Assembly (NCBI GenBank): GCA_020746875.1
Contig: JAGTJL010000033.1
Span: forward strand, 186,001-250,000
Reading direction: 5' to 3'
Source of the DNA: Rhexocercosporidium sp. MPI-PUGE-AT-0058
Taxonomy: Eukaryota; Ascomycota; Leotiomycetes; Helotiales
Length of the DNA: 64,000 nucleotides
Below are positions 12,424 to 22,484 of this stretch, in pieces (the first letter of the stretch is position 1; the number at the start of each line of letters is the position of its first letter). A model generated the notes under the pieces. It saw nothing but the letters and a program-made list of their open reading frames with translations, was not told the DNA's origin and searched no databases. A program made the position numbers and the translations under genes.

Positions 12424-12624
12424 AAAGCCGAGGCTTTTACGGTATTAATAGAATTAGTCTTACTTATATATTTAATTACGCCGGCGTTTTGCTTCCCCTT
12501 ACGAGTAACTTCTTTTATATATACGCTTCTCTTTTAAACTTCTTCGAAGGCCAGAGATTAGTTCTTTAAATATATTTACCTTAAACCTCCATAAAGCTTT
12601 GCTTACCGTGAACTCCATCTGACA
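12424..12624 (+). repeat. Remainder of the gypsy A-family LTR split by element A
   Basis: LTR positions from about 56 to 257 in plus orientation, ending CCATCTGACA, which is the unmutated family terminus. It continues the 55-bp piece at 4080-4134. GC-normal DNA follows at once. Confidence 0.8.
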
Positions 12625-14427
12625 AAGATATACCGGAGTTCGCTTTCGATGTACTTCAGCTATTCGTTAATGCTTCATTAAGAGGTCGTTATTTCTCCTG
12701 TAATGCAAATCAGAATACCGAAGCACTCTAAGCGCGCTGTCTCAACTGCGGCAAGAGAGGGATTTCTCTGATATATTAACGAGACTTGGATAAGCTTTTT
12801 AGCAGATGAATGCACGAGTCAGGTTCTCCGTTATCAATATAAGCTTTAAGACGGTAGGCACAGATAGCATGATCTTTCCCGTTATGACTCCATGCTTACT
12901 AGCTCAATTTCCGAACAAAATATAATACTAAGCAAATATGGTAATCCCGTTAAGGCAGTGTTATCGCAGGAGCTTATTGCCTGGAAACGGTACTTGATAA
13001 TAGGTTCCTACGAACCTCTACAGTAATAGTATCTTCTGTAGAACTTGAAGGCTACCTCTTCCTTTCTTTTGCCTGTTCTAGTGATGTCTTCTCTTTGCGT
13101 CCATGCACCTGACTGGTATCCTCTATACCTTTTGGCAGCCTGTAACTCTCTTGGAAGGTTGAGCCTCTTCAGATTATTATGTGAGACATGGTCTTTGGGC
13201 TAGTGGAAGAGCTGGATCTTAGACCCATCAGCGGGAAGGAGCAAAGCCCTAGCTGTTTGTGGCTCGCTCGCCATTGTTTGAAGTGTGTTGCAACCGAGAT
13301 GCTCTTCGCCAGTCGTTACTTGGACAATCGCTACTGGACAGTCGTTATTTGGACAGGCGTCGGTCGGGTCGTGTGAGTGATTGGAGACCGGTTCGAGCTT
13401 GATGTCTCCGATTGCATTCCCGGTCTTGAGCTGACTGCTGTTGCCGTTAATAATTCTCGCTGTCCTTGGGAGATTGCGCCTTCTAATGTCGTATTTCTAC
13501 TCCTGTCAGGCTGTTCTTTTACATAGAATTCTTGTCGTCTTAACAAGCATAGCTGTTTACATCAGAGGGCATATATCCTTGTAGTTGCGGGGACTGCGAT
13601 TCTGCGGTGGTTCTGCGGCGTGCGGCTCAATGGCGCAAGCTGTGCTAAGACGCCGTGTGGTAGGAGCGTCAACCCCACAGCTTGGTTGGTGGCTTGGCTG
13701 CAGCCTCGTCTCTTTTCTTCCTCAACAACAACATACAACTGCCAATCTCCACCACAACTCTAGATTCGTGTCGCAGATTTTACAACGATTCCGAAAGCCT
13801 TAAATACCCCATTGCTGGAGTTTGGAGATCTGCGGAGTTGGTTCGACGCCTCTGACGTTTTTGGCGCCAAGTCGAATTCACTTTTCTTCGACAGCCCCCA
13901 CGACTCAAATGAGCTTACATTCCAGTTGCGGTCAGTTCAAGGGGACTCGCCTGCATCTCGTTCGTATGGGAGGAAGCTACAAGTGAGGTTTAGAATGAGG
14001 AGCGTGCCTTCTTGATTCCCAGTTAGTTAACCCCTTCTTTCTTGAAGAGATGGGAATTGGAATGACTGATTTCATGGATGAGACAGCTTACCTATAAAGA
14101 CCAATTTGCACAGTCTCCACTTAAGTCTTCAGACTATCATTACTTTCTTGTTCCAGCATTTGAGATATGTTTCGGAGGTCTTCATCTTTCCGAAACACCC
14201 AGAAGATGAACAGCCATGTGAGGAGTATCTCTGGCGTATAACTCCTTAGCATCCTCTCGTCTTTCTTCAAATTTTCTATCCACGTGTCTGGCCAAATTCA
14301 ATACCCTCGTGCATGTGCCGGTGGTTGACGGTAGTAACAAGTTTTGACAATATATTTCAGTCGACCCGACGAGGGATGTTACTTGACAGTCCATAGATAA
14401 TGTTCAAGAGGATGGATCATTACAGCA
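12625..14427. other. GC-normal stretch, no supportable gene
   Basis: No domain or splice pattern was found on either strand. A minus-strand reading from about 13546 to 12640 looks protein-like in pieces, but it has stops at the random rate (about one per 21 codons), so it is not called. Around 13305-13360 the phrase TCGTTAYTTGGACA and variants recur three times. Confidence 0.5.
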
Positions 14428-14545
14428 CGGTGCCGTGGTTGGGACGGTACTGTATGAGGGACGATGCTGTAGTTGGGACGGTACCGTGGTTGTCACAGTG
14501 CTGTCAAGGGCACGGTGCCGTGAAAAGTACGGTACCGTACACGAT
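14428..14545. repeat. Degenerate minisatellite of nested palindromes
   Basis: Repeated variants of ACGGTACCGT and CACGGTGCCGTG, separated by GTTGGG or similar, recur about seven times at 15-35 bp spacing. Each core is itself a palindrome. It lies about 450 bp upstream of the MADS-like pseudogene. Confidence 0.65.
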
Positions 14546-14992
14546 TTTGGTAGAGTATGTGAGAAGTGCCCTTAGGAGATAAAAAGCATCAATATCTTCC
14601 GTGGCATTGCTACTTGATAGTTATTATTATTTTTCAAACTAAGTTATTAAGTTAGTGCAAAGAAATCTAAATCGCCTTAGTAAGTAGATTATACCTTTTC
14701 TTTTTGATAGTTGCGATCTCGGTAATCTCACCTCACACCCTCTACCTATCTAGACAATGAAGGCAAGCTCCACTGAAAGTCATATAGATAATATATAACT
14801 ATCTAGACCGTGAGGGTCTTACTACCAGATGATAAGGGTCGTCTGGAGGATAGTAGGTTCAGATGTGATTCCTCGTCGCTTTAGTAGTGAAAGAACCAGG
14901 CTCTTTCACGCTGGACTAAAAGTTCACATTGTAGCCACTAGTATAGCATCCTTCACAGCTGATGACCTTGGGCATTAAGCGTGAAAACACTT
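14546..14992. other. Non-coding stretch, no gene seen
   Basis: Moderately A+T-rich. It contains a small inverted pair (GAAAGAACCAGGCTCTTTC, 14889-14907) and short TAG-rich segments that could be old LTR debris. No coding signal. Confidence 0.4.
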
Positions 14993-15354
14993 ATGGATAC
15001 TACAAACGCCAAACTCAAAGGCGAGCGGCGGAGAAGAAAGAGAGAGAACGAGGGAATAAATAAGAGGAAGGACACATTAGTTAAGAAAGCGTTTGGATTA
15101 GGGGAATTCGATGGTATCGACGTAGCCTTGATCATCTGCAAGTATGGCCGATATACTACGTACAGGTCCAGGGACTATATATCATAGCAACCCTCGTTCG
15201 CAGAGATTGTAAGTGGAGTAGCTGCATATTTGAGATACACGGCAATATTAATACAGCTTAGCAAAATACTTATCCACTCCCTAAAAACACACTACCTGAA
15301 GACATGACGAATCACTATATTAGACAAACGAGAAAGTACCTAAAGAAGATTTAA
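14993..15354 (+). pseudogene. MADS-box-like gene with one in-frame TAG (RIP-type nonsense change)
   Basis: Exon 1 is 14993-15208 and exon 2 is 15262-15354, with a 53-nt intron (donor GTAAGT, acceptor TTAG). The N-terminus is basic (GERRRRKRENEG). Then KRKDTLVKKAFGLGEFDG and IDVALIICKYGRYTTYRSRD match the SRF/MADS DNA-binding helix and first beta strands. At 15185-15187 a TAG stands where the family, and the second copy at 20878, has the Trp of the SW-x-PS motif. Coding sense resumes at once and runs across the intron into TYPLPKNTLPEDM before a TAA. TGG-to-TAG is the change RIP makes. Without splicing or read-through only a 64-residue peptide would result. MADS proteins bind DNA as dimers; whether this one functioned is unknown. 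Confidence 0.7.
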
Positions 15355-15960
15355 CTAGACTATCTTTGCCTGAGTATTAGGTCTCCGGCGTAGATCGGAT
15401 ATAGTTGATGGAAGTTTTGAACAAATGGTTGAGTTTCCAGGGTGGGAGTTGGGTTTGAGTCAAACCCAGATGCGACGGAGGCAGGGGTTGAGCATAAAAT
15501 TGAGTCGAGCGAGGGGAGCTGGGGTAAGAAGAGGTCGGATTGAGCATAAGTGGGGTTACTTTTCTCAAGATTCGAGCTCTCAAGTAGTTTAGTACGGAGA
15601 TTATGGCAAGTAGAGAGCGGTTTTTATCTCTACTGGACAATGAAGGTTGGTGGTATTCCCTGTCTACGCATTTATCTTGTACATCACAAATTTCTTCATC
15701 AGACTGTACGTTCTATACTCATCTCTTGCTCTTCCATTAGCATTCAGAATTTGGCTTCGGGAGCAGGTTTTGCGGAGAGGTACACAGGGAAACTGGAGAT
15801 TCTTGAGTTTGTAAACAGTTCGTATTATATCATCCACAAATAAATCCAGAATTAAACATAACCGCTGCCCACCAATGGCCTAAAACGCCAGTATACCACA
15901 CCCTTTCCACCAACCATGCAGAGTCCAAAAAGTCGCTTCCTCGAAATTTCTTTTTGTCAC
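15355..15960. other. Intergenic, no gene seen
   Basis: Overlapping open frames on both strands here (15377-15640 minus, 15550-15843 plus) have no recognisable domain and no splice support. The region contains the downstream flanks of two convergent genes. Confidence 0.5.
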
Positions 15961-16563
15961 CTAGGCATGCAACCCATCCTCCTCAAACTGCGTGCAACCT
16001 TCCGTAGCAGCTTTCCAGGACACGCGGTCCTTAGTAAACTGCTCCATCGTAGGTCTCAACTTCGTCTCCATGAGCGAGAAATCATCGACGCTGCCCAGGC
16101 GCAGGATGCTCATGCCAGGGAACGCCGCGCCCACGCGGTACATGAGCGAGCCGCACGTGCTGCAGAAGTAGTTGGTCATGGTATTATCCTTGCCATCCTC
16201 TTTGAAGAAGATGGTCTTGTTCTGGCCCCAGGCCTTCAGGTTCTCCTGCCCGCGCAGGTGTTTCAGGTGCGAGTCCATGATGGTGAAGTTGGACGCGTGC
16301 ATGGACGCGGTGAGCTTGTGGCAGTCGGAGCAGTTGCAGATGAACGAGCCGACGTAGCCAGGGCCGTGGGTGGGCTGGGATTTGTTAGAGAAAGGCCATG
16401 TGCATGGGTGTTCTCAGATGCGGAAACTTACGAATGAGAGCTGCACGGCGCCGCAGAAACATGTTGCTGTTGCTTCGTCTTCGTTTGACCAGCCGTCGTG
16501 GGTTACGTTGGCAAGAGGGAAGTAAGGCTCGGGTTTCTTGGGGGTGAAAGTGGAGGCGGCCAT
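15961..16563 (-). CDS. GFA-family (Mss4-like fold) zinc protein, 181 aa
   Basis: Exons are complement 16432-16563 and 15961-16374, with a 57-nt intron (donor GTAAGT, acceptor CCCAG) that joins in phase 0. The product is 181 residues. Zinc-ligand motifs of the glutathione-dependent formaldehyde-activating family are in order: C-F-C-G at 35-38, C-N-C-S-D-C-H at 57-63 and C-S-T-C-G at 115-119. Cys35/37 and Cys115/118 fit the structural zinc site, Cys57/59/62 the catalytic one. The family includes S-hydroxymethylglutathione synthase and many fungal paralogues of unknown substrate, so the reaction cannot be assigned. No signal peptide or membrane segment; likely cytosolic. The ATG at 16563 was chosen because the frame is closed upstream and gives the usual N-terminal length. 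The gene is intact, without RIP-type stops. Confidence 0.93.
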
Positions 16564-18283
16564 TGTTGAATGCTTCTGCTTAGAGTTCAAGCGATGATTT
16601 GATATTTGAAGAAGTTAAAATCTTGAAGATCTCGGGGTTGGTGAGTCGTCAAGGCGTAATATTGAAAATATTGGAGCTGGAATTGATTGTATACTGTTTA
16701 GCCTGTAACTGTGTCTGATTCATGTTTATTTAATGCTGTCGGACGCATACTTTATATACTTGGGATAGGTTGCGATTGCGGACTGTCTGAACCGATTACC
16801 GACACAGTTGGTGGTGAGGCTACTACGTCATGTTCTACCTTGCTGTAAGAAAGCTCTCCCACTGGAACCGTTGGAAATCAAAAACCTGTGCTTCTATAAA
16901 GCCCAATTAATAAGCTTTTCTTATTAATTCCCACAGGCTGGCATTACGGGTGCAGATGTGAGGTGGGAAGGGAATAGGCACTCGGGAATAGTTTCATGGT
17001 TGGGCCCAATTCCGCATCAACCAATCAGCCACAAATGACGCGCCTTCACCTGCATCCGAACGAATCAAGGTCCAGAAAACCGGGCGAGGTGGTTGTTAGC
17101 GACCTTGCTCCGCACTCTTCCATTGGCTGAACCCGGTCTGTCTGCGAAGGTTGAAAATGGTCGTTGCGAGGGTAGCGAGCTAACCGACGATCTGCACAGA
17201 CCCCTGCAACTTGCCTTTTAGGGGTTGTACTGTACGGCTGGATGATCAGACTTCTATATCGCATCGATGGGCTGACCTTACAGCCCATACCCAATTAGGT
17301 ATAGGTAAGTCAGCCCAAAAAGTTGGGCGGACTTACAGCCTTTGATCTCCAGCTATACTATTTCAGAGCAACCTTTCCTGAGGTCATTTCCTAGCGAATA
17401 ACCTCCGAGCGTCACAGGCAACAGGGGAGCAAAAGTTGTTAGAAGTTTGGGTTTGTGTTTCATGTGTTCGCCCCATTTACTTGATGATCTTCAATCAAGC
17501 TGAGTAAGGCGGATTTCAGCTGTGCAAAGAAAGCCTCGGGCTGACACGAGTCGACGGAGGGGAAGGGAAGGACACATGATGTTGCTAACCGAGATTAAAA
17601 ACCGCCACTGTTGCACCTCTGCTGCTTACGTTTTAACCGGAAAGGACACAATTCTCAGCATCTGATTTGCTGACTTGCTTCCCAGTGCTGTGTACCTTAG
17701 CTAGTATTTCATGTGTGTCCATCCTCTGCATTCAGGGCCTATACCTCCGTGCTCCAGTGATGGTAGGGTCTTGGTGTAGCTTCTAAACTGATTGAGAGAG
17801 CGGAGCAAGCATGAAAGCGATGGTTTTGGGTTTGAGCTCGAGGTCTTCCATTCCACAACCTTCACCTTTGCTTTTCTACTGTGTTTGCTGTCACACAGGC
17901 TCGCCTGAGCTATCGCTGGTTGCTGAAGCAGGGCCATTGCGAAATTTTACCACGTAAGTGAACCGCAACTCTTGCGCCACACACAGTAGCAAGGCTGAGA
18001 TTACGACCATTCTTTTCTTGGCTGCACATCACCTAAGCCCTTCTCAAGGGGTTGACGATAAGGGGAAGATTACCGTTGCTAGGTAGCATCTAATCCTTGC
18101 TTAAAGGACTGCACAAACCCCCTGACGAATGCTTCCATTCTGTCTGCCTGTTGCTGTGGAGATTAAACAGTTTGTAGGAAGCCCTCCCAGAGCCCCAGGC
18201 GAACTGTCTTCTCTCTTTTCCATCTCCTGTCATACGTTTCTCATATTCGAATTCTTTATTCCTGAGCTTGAACCACCCTCATC
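16564..18283. other. Long intergenic region with small inverted repeats
   Basis: This stretch separates two divergent genes and probably holds both promoters. No coding region is supportable; the minus-strand frames at 17046-17294 and 17701-17937 have no recognisable content. Visible structures are a perfect 10-bp stem with 5-nt loop at 16905-16929 (AATTAATAAG) and a 14-bp near-perfect inverted repeat at 17306-17335 (TAAGTCAGCCCAA / GTTGGGCGGACTTA). The ACTTACAGCC phrase is repeated nearby. Confidence 0.5.
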
Positions 18284-20329
18284 ATGTCTCCGGCTACAGT
18301 TGAATGCGAGCGCTGCCGAGATGGAGATTTGCATAATCATTGGGATCATCGGACTAAGGAGACATTCCAATCGATATACGACAGCGTCAAGTCTCTCGCC
18401 GAGAATAAACCGCGTGATCATGGGAGAGACGTCCAAACTTGCCTCACAGAACTCCGAGGAGCGATGCGAGAGCTGTTGACAAAGCACGTTGGTAAACCCC
18501 CCTACTCTGCGTACCATAGATTTATGTCTTACCAATCCGGTTCCTCTTCTAGAACGCGCAATCGATCGACAAATTGTGAAGACAAAAGCTATTTTCAAAG
18601 GTTCAACACTCTTCCCCCATTATGGTGACCCGGACGCGCCAAATTATTTCAGATGGGCCTTTAATGGCAACTACTCCGGCTTCCCTGAAACCAAGATGAG
18701 CTCGTGGAGCCAATCCACAATTCTGAGGTGTTTCAAGGCTCTCGAGAGTCACGAGCTATATATCGAGGACTTGGAGAAAGCGCCAGTTCTAGATGAACCA
18801 CGACTTCAGCTTGTAAGAGCCGCAAATGATGCGTTCACTCAGTACATCTGTATGTCTCGGTAGCTGTCTATTCAACTACAAATAGGTGCTGACAAAATCC
18901 GCAGCGGAAAATACAGGCAACCACGTAAATGATCTTCAAAAGTGTCTCGTCGGAGACGGTTCCGCGGGTCTCAAAGGCTGGAAGTGGGATTTTGAATGGT
19001 TCGAAGAGTTTAAGAAATTTCCATATCAGAGACTGCTGTGGAAATGGAGCGACAAAGATCTGATAACTTCAATGGAAGTATTGAAGAATGGATCATTGAA
19101 GCTCGTTCAAAATGAGGTGAGCTGGTCTGTATACTTCCAAGCAACTGGCCTTAACCACTTTACAGCGATCAAGTTCATCGTCAGCGTCTTCCGAGACGAC
19201 CGTCAAGAAAGAAACAAATGCTACGAATGCTGCACGACGGCGTGGCAAAACGATGGTTCTTGATTCAGATGATGAAGACGACGAGGAAGATGAGCCATAT
19301 GACGATGACGAGCATGACGACGACTTCGACAGCGGAAGCACTGTGATTGTGGACGAAGGCTCTAGCTCCGGCGAATTCGATTGTTACCTGCCTATGACCC
19401 GCCAGTTGCTGAAATGTCCTGCAAGGCTTGCAAAGCTAGAGCTGAAGGTGTCAGAGCTACAAACTTCGAACAACACCTTGCGGAACAGCAATACAGACCT
19501 GCGAATCAAGTTTGAAGAAACAGAGACACAGCTTAAGTTCGCTCACCTGAACAATGGGGTCTTGTTGAAGACGCTCGAAAAAGAGAGAATTGAGCTTGGA
19601 GAATTGAAAACGAAATGCGATTGCTTGGAGCGGCAAAATGAGGAGCTGAGCAGGAAATGTGCTGCTTCGGAACAACCAAGAGAAAAGTCTGAGACAGATG
19701 CTAGCATTATCATAGATAAAGCGGTCATCGTGTCCGAAGGCTGTGCTGCCTTCACTAACCATTTTAAGCAACAAAACAAGCAACACCGCAAGAGCGATAG
19801 AGCGTATGTGACGGAAATGCGGGGAAGCATCGAAAGAAGTCACTCTCTTGCTCTCGAAGCATCAAACAGCCCGACCAAGGTACCAGGTCACGCCGGACAT
19901 CAAGAATCCCCACGCAAAAACCACGCACGACCTGCCAATACTCAGGCCGTTCCCAAGATCAGCAAATTTTTAGGAGTCCATGCGCGCAACAGACACTTGC
20001 AGCCTAGTCCGAGTAAGCAAAGTCCTGCCCGTCCGACACGTCCTGCACTCGGTCCGAAACCAAATAACGCACTTGTGTCGAAATTCAACTGCCCAACCCC
20101 CTCAAACAGTGGCCGAGAGGGCACAGGAACAAATGCAAAGACTTCACCAACTGCTCAGGGTAGTGAAAACATTGCCCGAGGTACGGAGTGGCTGGGGAAA
20201 GAATCACCAGATTGCAAAATCGTCAGGAGCAGGCTTGCTGATGACCAGGGTGGTCAAACATTCTCCTTTAAACGAGAACGTTCTGATGATGAAAAGCTCC
20301 AGACTGCCTCCAAAAAAGCAAGGAATTAA
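18284..20329 (+). CDS. Four-exon gene, 626-aa acidic/coiled-coil protein, probably nuclear
   Basis: Exons are 18284-18491, 18553-18849, 18905-19116 and 19166-20329. The introns are 61, 55 and 49 nt with donors GTAAAC, GTATGT and GTGAGC and acceptors CTAG, GCAG and ACAG; all phases agree. N-terminal residues 8-22 carry C-x2-C followed by H-x-H, a possible small zinc site. Residues about 70-240 look globular and Trp-rich (GWKWDFEWFEEF). Residues 272-297 are a run of Asp/Glu. About 330-405 form a heptad-like coiled coil (KLELKVSELQ, ELGELKTK). The rest is disordered and Pro/Ser-rich, ending in a basic KRERSDDEK...SKKARN tail that suits a nuclear localisation signal. I recognise no named family. 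The acidic run plus coiled coil is common among chromatin-associated fungal proteins, but that is inference. The final exon alone appears as a 358-codon open frame; the upstream exons are needed for the true start. Confidence 0.85.
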
Positions 20330-20479
20330 GGGGTTTTGTATACGATTTTGACAACCTGGGTCTCACCTGACGTCGCTTTCGGGTGGGGAACTTCAGGCCA
20401 GAAACCGAAGAAAGCGAAGAAACCATCGAAGAGTAGCCGCCTGCGACAAAACTTGACTCACTCGTTTCCATGTTCCCCA

Positions 20480-20720
20480 TATTCAGCTCCCAATGTGAAC
20501 ATCCCATGCACAGCCTCGTCATGCACAAATCCCCATGTAAACCTCCCCATGCAAATCTCCCCACATTAACCTCCCCATGTACTGCACAACTCCTCGTGTG
20601 AACAACTCCCCCTGCACGACTCCCATGCAGAGCTTCGTCATGCACCAATCCCTACATACAGTTCCCCAGGTAAACCTCCCCGCGCAAATCTCTCCGCATT
20701 AACCTCCCCGTGTAGAGCTC
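20480..20720. repeat. Minisatellite downstream of the 626-aa gene
   Basis: Units such as CTCCCCATGTAAAC, CTCCCCATGCAAAT and CTCCCCACATTAAC repeat with substitutions. A larger block running from GCTTCGTCATGCACCAATCC or its variant GCCTCGTCATGCACAAATCC through ATTAACCTCCCC is present twice, starting near 20512 and 20631. It lies about 150 bp after the stop codon of the upstream gene. Confidence 0.7.
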
Positions 20721-20754
20721 GCCATCAGCGCCCATAGACAACTCCCTAGGATGA

Positions 20755-20898
20755 CAAACCAAGGTACTTTCGAAGGCTGACGAGCTGGCAGAGCTCTGCG
20801 ATATTGACGTAGCCCTTATTATTCGTAACTGTCAGACTGGCCATTACGTCACGTATAATTCAATCGACCTCGAGTCTTGGCCGCCATCCAAGGAGTAA
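20755..20898 (+). pseudogene. Second MADS-box-like fragment, truncated, ending in a RIP-type TAA
   Basis: The frame reads KVLSKADELAELCDIDVALI, then HYVTYNSIDLESWPPSKE. This is the C-terminal part of the MADS DNA-binding domain and the following SWPPS motif, clearly homologous to the copy at 14993-15354. An in-frame TGA at 20752 precedes it, so the basic N-terminal half is missing unless an upstream exon exists. The closing TAA (20896-20898) is where the family has Glu/Gln, and protein-like sense (IASHHPSF) continues after it, consistent with CAA-to-TAA. Probably non-functional. Confidence 0.65.
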
Positions 20899-22203
20899 AT
20901 CGCAAGCCACCACCCTTCCTTTTTAAGGTCTGGAGAGCGTAACTAACGGGTAATTAGCGACTGTCATACCCGGTCCCGGTGAACCTGCTTCCGCACGATA
21001 TTTAAGCAAGGGGAGGGAAATCTTAAGCAACGTGCTAGATCGGAGCGGCCAGGGCAAAGGAGTAAGGTGGAGGAAGGGCTAGTAGATAGAGTTTAAGAGG
21101 GTTGACGGAGTTAATGTTTGTCATAAGAGTAAGAAAGATGAAGGACGAAATGATTATAATAATTAAATAACCCTCCGAAAATACATAGAGCGATTGCTCC
21201 AAATAATAAAATACAATTATAAGACGCTATAACGTGAGATGACTTTTAAGAACGCTAAAAGAAAAGAGATAAACCGTGATATCGAATATATAAAGCTTAT
21301 ATCTACTTAAATATCCTTAGAAACCCCTTTTCACCGTCTTTTCACTTTCCCGATACGAGTATTAATTTATTACTAGTGATATCGCTCTCGAGAAAGGCGT
21401 AACCCGTTGAGACTCGTCCTTAGAACGTGTATAGCAACTAAACGCAGCCAGACGCCGGTATTAAGCACGGATTACTTGGCTCGCCAAATTTATTTTTTAT
21501 ATAATTATATGATTACTGAATATAAGAGTATATAAAGATAAGAAGAGAGAGTTATAAAGATTTAAGGCCGGATATCTGAGCTTTCTTAATAGTTAAGAAA
21601 GCGGATACATCTGCAACAAATTTCGCGGACGCCTAGAAATCGAATCCGCTATTTTCGCCATTTTCGCTATTTTCGCCAAAAGGCCGCTTTTAACGCCTAA
21701 ATCCGCCTTTTTAAATTTTAATCGGTCGCTGGTATTAAAAGCGCCAGTTTATTTTAATAAACGCTAAGCTTAATTAAGTAATTTTTATAAATATAATTAA
21801 ACGTTAAAATATTATAATTTTTTTAAAAAAAAATATTTTGGCGTTTTTTTAATTAACTAAATCCGGTTAGATTAGAGTTAATTTTAAGTTTCGCTTATAT
21901 TTCGTCGGGCACGTCTTAAAAACTAGTCTCGCTAAAGCTCTTACGTGTCAGGAGCCGTAGGTGAATAGCTTTACCACTGAACCAGCACGGACCAAAAGGT
22001 ATAATAACCGAAGCTGAGCCTCGATTAGCTATTCTATTATATATAGAGAATACCACGTGAGCACACCCCACGTAATAGCTCCTTATATTACGCTATGAAT
22101 ATCCACGCTAAAAAAATTAAAATAAGAAAATCGTTCGTTTCGGGTAAATTACATGCGCACGCTAGCCGGCCCTAGCCCTAATCGGGCGTTATAAGAGGCA
22201 TAT
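20899..22203. other. Transition zone into RIP block 2, degraded repeat DNA
   Basis: Composition falls from GC-normal to A+T-rich over about 300 bp. No gene is supportable. It holds a 10-bp perfect stem (GCTTTCTTAA, loop TAG) at 21580-21602, a short tandem of TTTTCGCYA units at 21648-21678 and a tRNA-like segment at 21905-21994. Confidence 0.5.
21905..21994 (-). repeat. tRNA-like sequence (degenerate tRNA or SINE head)
   Basis: On the minus strand TGGTTCAGTGGTAAAGC matches the RNA polymerase III A-box exactly. A possible decayed T-arm (AGTTTTTAAGAC) follows about 45 nt later. The acceptor ends GTCCGTG and GCCCGAC pair only partly. A functional tRNA is unlikely; a tRNA-derived repeat is possible. 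Confidence 0.3.
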
Positions 22204-22484
22204 TGTAGTGGGGTTGACCTCAGAGATCCATTTGTTACGTGATTAAGCTACTATTTACTGTATTTAAGGTAGCCTTTAAGGTAATATCTTTTAAATAAAA
22301 CAACGATTTTTACTATTATTACTTTTCCTTCTTATTTAAATTATACCTTTCCTTTCCCTTAATAAATTATACTTTTTAAATATATAATATCTTTAATATT
22401 CGTTAAATAAATATCTCTTACGTTTACTCTCCGGCACTTACTTTATTACCTTTTTATTATATACTTAATGTTTTCCCTTTTATA
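22204..22484 (+). repeat. LTR of family 4 (281 bp)
   Basis: Begins TGTAGTGGGGTTGACC and ends in a decayed CCCTCCACA. It is homologous over its full length to the solo LTR at 31758-32036, in the same orientation; differences are almost all transitions. No matching partner LTR was found that would define a complete element. Confidence 0.75.

Larger units (their letters stand above)
2885..12624. repeat. RIP-mutated A+T-rich block 1
   Basis: Almost all of this block is A+T with TpA in excess and CpA/TpG scarce, while CpG-containing islands survive, as expected of RIP acting mainly on CpA. All three reading frames are densely interrupted by TAA/TAG. It consists of nested transposable elements listed separately, with no host gene detected. 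Confidence 0.9.

Noticed and set aside
12640..13546. Possible RIP-decayed gene on the minus strand
   Set aside because: Pieces look protein-like and every stop could come from a transition, but stops occur about once per 21 codons, which is the random rate, and no domain is visible.
16905..16929. Terminator-like hairpin
   Set aside because: A perfect stem exists, but rho-independent terminators are not expected in a fungal nuclear genome; recorded only as an inverted repeat.
20930..21060. Possible rRNA remnant because of a phrase ending GGTGAACCTGC
   Set aside because: Only about a dozen bases resemble the end of small-subunit rRNA, and the surrounding sequence does not match.
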